Assembly: GCA_039182735.1 (NCBI GenBank)
Contig: JBCDCB010000010.1
Location: 1-64,000 of the forward strand
Length of the DNA stretch: 64,000 nucleotides
Origin: JBCDCB01 sp039182735
Lineage (GTDB): Bacteria > Planctomycetota > Phycisphaerae > Phycisphaerales > UBA1924
Direction: 5' to 3'
The notes under the pieces were generated by a model, which was given only the letters and a program-made list of their open reading frames with translations, did not search any database and had not been told where the DNA came from. Below are positions 62,716 to 64,000 of the stretch, piece after piece (position 1 is the first letter of the stretch; each line of letters starts with the position of its first letter). The translations under genes were made by a program, and so were the position numbers.

Positions 62716-64000
62716 ATGTTCCAGTCACTGCTCACACGCCGATACCTGGTCTCGAAGGTGATGCCGCTGCTCGCCGCGGTCGCGGTGGCGCTGTGTACGG
62801 CGATGGTGCTGATCGTGTGGTCGGTGATGGGCGGGTTCCTCACGCTGCTGATCTCGTCGGGGCGCACGCTGATCGGCGACGTCGAGATCTCGTGGCCCGT
62901 CGTCGGGATCCCGCACTACGAGCGGCTGATGGGCGACCTGCAGGCCGACCCGATGATTGAAGCGGTCTCGCCGACCATTGAGACGTTCGGCTTGCTCGGG
63001 CTCGCGACGGGCGAGCGGCGCACGGTGCGGGTCGTGGGCATCGAGCCCGCGAGCTACCACGCGGTCACCGGGTATCGCGACCAGTTGTGGTGGCAGCCGC
63101 TGGTCGAGGGGCTCGAAGGCGATACGGGCGGGCGCGATCTGCGGAACACGCACCAGCCGGAAATGGCGTTCTACCTGGAAGAGGGCTCGCGCCTGCTCGA
63201 GAAGGACCCGGAGACCGATGAGCTGCGCCCGGCGGTGGTCGTGGGCACGCAGGTCAGCCGGTGGAACATCCGCGACCCGGCGGGGTTCCTGGTGCCGCTG
63301 AACAACGACTTCTTCCTGCCCGATCGCGAGGTGTCGCTGACGGTGCTGCCGCTGAGCCAGGCGGGGGTGGCGATCAACGTGCAGTCGCGGAAGCTGCCGG
63401 TCGCGAACGAGTTCACGACGGGCATGTACGAGGTCGATGCGAACTACGTGCTGATGCCACTCGACGTGCTGCAGCCATTGCTGAACATGCACGCGGGTCG
63501 GCGCGTGTCGCAGGGCGGATCGGGCGGCGGCGTGCGCGTGGCGGTCGATCCGGTGACGGGCGAGGAGTCATTCGTCGTCGAGGCGTCGGGCGAAGAGCCG
63601 GCACGGGTGACGAACATTCTTGTGCGCGCGGTCGAGGGCGTGACGCCGGCGGAACTCGAAGCGCGCGTGGAGGAGATTTACTTCGGCTTCGCGCGCGAGT
63701 TCGAGGATGCGCCGCCCCCGAGCCTCGCGGCGAACTGGATCTACGTCTGGCGCGACAAGCCCGGGCTCTCCTCGTTCATCAAGGCGGTCGAGAAAGAAAT
63801 CGGGCTGATCCTGCTGCTCTTCCTGATCGTCTCGCTGACGGCGGTCTTCCTGGTCTTCGCGATCTTCTGGTCGATGATCAGTGAGAAGACGCGCGACATC
63901 GGGATCCTGCGCGCCGTGGGCGCGAGCACGCTCGGCATCATCGGGCTGTTCCTTCGCTACGGGCTCGCGATCGGTGTGGTCGGTTCGGTGTGCGGGCTGG
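62716..64000 (+). CDS. ABC transporter permease of the LolC/E-MacB (FtsX-like) type, truncated by the window
   Basis: The frame is open from ATG 62716 to the window end, about 428 codons. LLTRRYLVSKVMPLLAAVAV starts the first helix, after which an extracytoplasmic domain of about 320 residues (DVEISWPVVGIPHYERLMGD...) precedes a three-helix FtsX-like region beginning FIKAVEKEIGLILLLFLIVSLTAVFLVFAIF, with SEKTRDIGILRAVGAS, the family's coupling motif. This layout fits LolC/E lipoprotein-release permeases. The ATPase partner is not seen. There is no clear ribosome site; a TACCAT box lies twelve bases upstream. Confidence 0.85.
   Translation, partial: MFQSLLTRRYLVSKVMPLLAAVAVALCTAMVLIVWSVMGGFLTLLISSGRTLIGDVEISWPVVGIPHYERLMGDLQADPMIEAVSPTIETFGLLGLATGERRTVRVVGIEPASYHAVTGYRDQLWWQPLVEGLEGDTGGRDLRNTHQPEMAFYLEEGSRLLEKDPETDELRPAVVVGTQVSRWNIRDPAGFLVPLNNDFFLPDREVSLTVLPLSQAGVAINVQSRKLPVANEFTTGMYEVDANYVLMPLDVLQPLLNMHAGRRVSQGGSGGGVRVAVDPVTGEESFVVEASGEEPARVTNILVRAVEGVTPAELEARVEEIYFGFAREFEDAPPPSLAANWIYVWRDKPGLSSFIKAVEKEIGLILLLFLIVSLTAVFLVFAIFWSMISEKTRDIGILRAVGASTLGIIGLFLRYGLAIGVVGSVCGL

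Overview
The window is GC-rich, densely packed bacterial chromosome that looks like a planctomycete of the class Phycisphaerae. The signs are two secreted proteins ending in the paired-cysteine 'GC-type' dockerin-like module, three exported proteins ending in a short P-x-P-G / hydrophobic / RRRR sorting tail, small zinc-ribbon membrane proteins, a PPi-type phosphofructokinase, and many proteins unlike those of model bacteria. This assignment is inferred from protein character; there is no rRNA here. I saw no tRNA, rRNA, CRISPR array, prophage or insertion sequence.

Layout. 0-4 kb: an edge fragment, an AhpD-like protein and a PHP-glycosyltransferase fusion. 4-7.3 kb: two dockerin-tailed secreted proteins; the second lies between two identical 72-bp direct repeats, one of which contains the 3' end of tadA. 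7.3-11.7 kb: tadA-tatC, then an ECF sigma / membrane anti-sigma / PDZ set. 11.9-15.3 kb: aconitase followed by a possible toxin-immunity remnant with an in-frame UGA. 15.3-18.1 kb: three tandem zinc-ribbon membrane proteins whose boundaries are duplicated. 18.1-19.0 kb: about 890 bp without a convincing gene but packed with strong hairpins and a terminator-like structure. 19-25 kb: PilZ, ArsR, a solitary atpD, sorting-tail proteins and a DUF1569 protein. 25-35 kb: AlkD-like protein and PPi-PFK, LuxR regulator, a cysteine-poor uracil-DNA glycosylase, a MEMO-family protein and NAD synthetase. 35-45 kb: lipid-flippase-like and GT-C membrane proteins, HtpX, NIF3-like protein and PIN-PhoH. 45-55 kb: M42-like peptidase, a RibB-RibA fusion with degenerate metal sites, a ThiF-like E1 enzyme, TatD, NAD(P)HX dehydratase, a Bax-inhibitor-1 protein and an ispF-HD-asd operon. 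55-64 kb: pgl-zwf, AbgT and POT transporters, a tRNA-dihydrouridine synthase and a truncated ABC permease.

The genes are mostly housekeeping metabolism (TCA cycle, oxidative pentose phosphate pathway, riboflavin, NAD, isoprenoid and lysine/threonine precursors) mixed with exported proteins of unknown role. The most general signal is regulatory. At ten start codons a TANNNT hexamer sits exactly six bases before ATG or GTG, with no Shine-Dalgarno sequence, and a few more starts come close. This is the signature of leaderless mRNAs. Other genes have clear GGAG-type ribosome sites, so both initiation modes seem to coexist.
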